Source of the DNA: Planctomycetaceae bacterium
Lineage (GTDB): Bacteria; Planctomycetota; Planctomycetia; Planctomycetales; Planctomycetaceae
Assembly (NCBI GenBank): GCA_020638955.1
Contig: JACKHO010000002.1
Coordinates: forward strand, 868,001 to 932,000
Direction: 5' to 3'
Length of the DNA stretch: 64,000 nucleotides
Below, piece after piece: positions 62,187-64,000 of the stretch (its first letter is position 1; each line of letters starts with the position of its first letter). Both the position numbers and the translations under genes were made by a program. The notes beneath the pieces were generated by a model. The model was not told the origin of the DNA, ran no database searches, and saw only the letters and a program-made list of their open reading frames with translations.

Positions 62187-62378
62187 TTACGGAACAGGCA
62201 CTTCGGTTTCGAGCGTGTTCTTCAGATTTGCCCACGCTCCAGACGTTCCGTTGGCGAAGACTTTGATACCGCCAATCATGACCGCCATAATGAATCCGAG
62301 CAGCACAGCGTATTCGACAGCTGCGGTACCATCTTCCTCTCGGAAAAAGTGCCAGGTTGATGTAATGAGGCGATGCAT
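62187..62378 (-). CDS. Flp-type IVb pilin
   Basis: A 63-residue protein. FFREEDGTAAVEYAVLLGFI is a clear Flp/Fap prepilin signature: processing after Gly (EEDG-TAAVEYA), conserved Glu-Tyr of the EY motif, then a hydrophobic helix. The C-terminus is short and polar. It should be cleaved by a prepilin peptidase and assembled by a Tad-type machine; none of those genes is in the window. The ATG at 62378 is the only good start. It lies convergently behind the amidohydrolase gene. Confidence 0.88.
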   Translation of the reverse strand: MHRLITSTWHFFREEDGTAAVEYAVLLGFIMAVMIGGIKVFANGTSGAWANLKNTLETEVPVP

Positions 62379-62548
62379 GGTTCTGGAAGGCCCATCAGTG
62401 TGATTGATTCCTATTCAAGCCTATGTCAGACTGGCGAAAGATCAAATTCGATTCCACATAATTACTCTACACGAGCAACCCCGAGAACCGGTCGAATCTG
62501 TCGTACTGGAAGTATCGGCAATGCCAACACGTTGAGGAATTGCAACAC

Positions 62549-64000
62549 TTGACGCAACTTGCGGTAGCACTGGAATTCGACTGGCAGAATCCTCTGTGGT
62601 TCTGGCTGGCCGGAGGAGCGGTTGCCATTCTGTCCGTCGGCATTCTCTTCGGGTATTTCAGCGTCCGGCAGGCCAGCACCCGGAAACTCATGCTCGGCGT
62701 GCTTAAGTTCGCGGCGATCGTCCTCATTGCACTGTGCCTGATTAATCCTCGCTGGGTGAAACGGAGTCCGCAGCCGGGCGAAAACATTGTGGCACTGGTG
62801 GTCGACAACAGCTCCAGCCTGACGACACGTGGTGAGAACGGAAGATCGTGGGGCCATCAAATCGATGCCGCCGTGCGCGATGCCGAAACCCCTTGGCAAC
62901 TTCGCCTGGCACAAGATTTCGAAGTGCGTCGATTTCAGTTTGGTGGTCGGCCCAAGCCGGTTTCGAGTTTCGAAGGCGTCCAGTTCGACGACACCGAGTC
63001 GCACGTGGGGGCTGCCGTTGTCGCCGTTGAAGAGCGTCTCACCAATCAGCCGCTCGGTGCAATTCTTCTCTTCACCGATGGCAACTCGACGAAAACCGAT
63101 CTTGAAACTGTCCTGAATACGGATGTCCCCGTTTTTCCTGTCATCCCGTCTGAGGAGAAGTTATACGCCGATTTGTCAGTCGAGAGTATTTCCGTCAGTC
63201 AGACAGATTTCGAAGATGCTCCGATCACCGTACTGGTGAAGGTTAAGTCAGCGAATGAGGCAATCAAAGAAGTCGCGGCTTGGCTTGAGCCGCTGGATTC
63301 CGTTCCATCCACCGCTCCATTGGAAGAGAGCACGGCGAATGGCGAAGCCGAATTAGCGCCGCCGGCCAGTACTGGCCCCGCGCCGCAGCAGATAACGCTC
63401 GACGACAACAATCGCGGCACGGTGAAGTTCGAACTTGCACCCGAAGAGTTTGGGCTGCTGTTCTACCGCTTCCACATGATTTCGCCGGGCGAAGAAGAGT
63501 TCATCGAAACTCCCGAAAAAAGTCGCGAAGTCACACTCGTCAACAACAGTCGCATTTTTTCTGTTGAACATCGAAGCCAGCCGCGCCGGATTCTCTATGT
63601 CTCCGGACGTCCGAACTGGGAGCACAAGTTCGTGAACCGGGCAGTTACCCATGACCATCAATTGCAGCTGGTCAGTCTTATTCGCATTGCGAAAAAGGAA
63701 CCCAAATTTGACTTTCGTGGACGGGTTGGCGAACGGAGTAATCCTCTCTTTCGGGGATTCAAAGATGAAATCGACGAAGAGGCGGAAGCGTACGATCAGC
63801 CGGTGCTCATTCGACTTAACACACAGAACGAAGAAGAACTGCGAGATGGCTTCCCGAAAACTCGCGAAGAGCTTTATCGCTACGACGCTATTGTTCTGGA
63901 CGATGTAGAGTCAGCATTCTTCTCGCATGACCAGCAGTCTCTCATTGAACGGTTTGTGTCGGAACGGGGAGGCGGCCTGCTGATGCTCGGCGGGCCGGAC
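62549..64000 (+). CDS. vWA membrane protein (third paralogue, 3' end outside the window)
   Basis: An open frame of 484 codons to the window edge. It starts, like the 10633 protein, with ALEFDW, then has two membrane helices (about 17-38 and 48-66), ending in CLINPRWV, which parallels the IIALNPHL of that protein. The vWA-like part begins with LVVDNSSSL (DNSSS at 86-90), where the first Asp is kept, and ILLFTDGNSTKTD. The amidotransferase-like part shows RRILYVSGRPNWEHKFVNRA and RGGGLLMLGGPD. The start is uncertain: no ATG is suitable, and a TTG at 62549 with GAGG about 11 bases ahead is chosen; a TTG at 62540 is an alternative. Function unknown. Confidence 0.7.
   Translation, partial: MTQLAVALEFDWQNPLWFWLAGGAVAILSVGILFGYFSVRQASTRKLMLGVLKFAAIVLIALCLINPRWVKRSPQPGENIVALVVDNSSSLTTRGENGRSWGHQIDAAVRDAETPWQLRLAQDFEVRRFQFGGRPKPVSSFEGVQFDDTESHVGAAVVAVEERLTNQPLGAILLFTDGNSTKTDLETVLNTDVPVFPVIPSEEKLYADLSVESISVSQTDFEDAPITVLVKVKSANEAIKEVAAWLEPLDSVPSTAPLEESTANGEAELAPPASTGPAPQQITLDDNNRGTVKFELAPEEFGLLFYRFHMISPGEEEFIETPEKSREVTLVNNSRIFSVEHRSQPRRILYVSGRPNWEHKFVNRAVTHDHQLQLVSLIRIAKKEPKFDFRGRVGERSNPLFRGFKDEIDEEAEAYDQPVLIRLNTQNEEELRDGFPKTREELYRYDAIVLDDVESAFFSHDQQSLIERFVSERGGGLLMLGGPD

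Overview
The window reads as chromosome of a member of the Planctomycetota. The evidence is the family content: DUF1549/DUF1553 and DUF1501 proteins next to each other, a DUF1552 protein next to a DUF1587/1592/1588/1585 cytochrome protein, a sulfatase, an NPCBM protein, several large vWA/glutamine-amidotransferase-like membrane proteins, many Tat or Sec exported proteins, and a ribosomal/RNA polymerase operon without rpsD between rpsK and rpoA. Genes are mostly single or in short operons on both strands. No tRNA, rRNA or CRISPR array was recognised.

Layout. 0-5 kb (minus): the start of hisH, a small acidic protein, and the operon rpmJ-rpsM-rpsK-rpoA-rplQ followed by a metallopeptidase-like gene. 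5-13 kb: a ceramidase-like protein, YqgE/AlgH, membrane proteins, an esterase with an EF-hand, a YkgJ-type cysteine-cluster protein and a vWA membrane protein. 13.1-16.1 kb: phage head genes (a damaged prohead-protease-like gene and an intact HK97-type capsid gene), a dense block of palindromes, and a small pilin-like protein. 16-20 kb: M16 peptidase, HEAT-repeat protein, HtrA protease. 20-24.2 kb: an accessory island with an HSP90-like ATPase gene that has lost its 5' end, flanked by REP-like palindromes and a cloverleaf-shaped inverted-repeat element. 24.2-28.6 kb: phosphodiesterase-like enzyme, DUF1295 protein, CFA-type methyltransferase, SGNH hydrolase. 28.7-39.3 kb: a five-gene exported block typical of planctomycetes. 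39.3-54.1 kb: DUF6210 protein, beta-helix protein with a cysteine ladder, PQQ-like propeller protein, ispH, ExoD, rsmE, a HlyD-type adaptor, a SpoIIE-type phosphatase, NPCBM protein, sulfatase, Cys-rich protein and FAH-family enzyme. 54.2-57.6 kb (minus): terminase large and small subunits behind an ABC-ATPase/acetyltransferase fusion broken by frameshifts. 57.7-64 kb: PilZ protein, two more vWA membrane proteins, an amidohydrolase and a Flp pilin.

Most notable points. (1) The phage packaging genes (54-57 kb, minus) and head genes (13-15 kb, plus) look like one module cut at the portal position. A single inversion with ends near 13.1 and 54.1 kb would explain their position and orientation. 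(2) The protease gene carries four mutually compensating single-base shifts, yet its frame stays open end to end. (3) The ABC-ATPase and acetyltransferase halves are joined across an A9 tract. (4) Several families of short palindromes show compensatory base changes in their stems, and two elements (15324-15421 and 23697-23840) share a closed stem with three internal hairpins. Frame disruptions cluster in phage-like and accessory genes, while housekeeping genes are intact.
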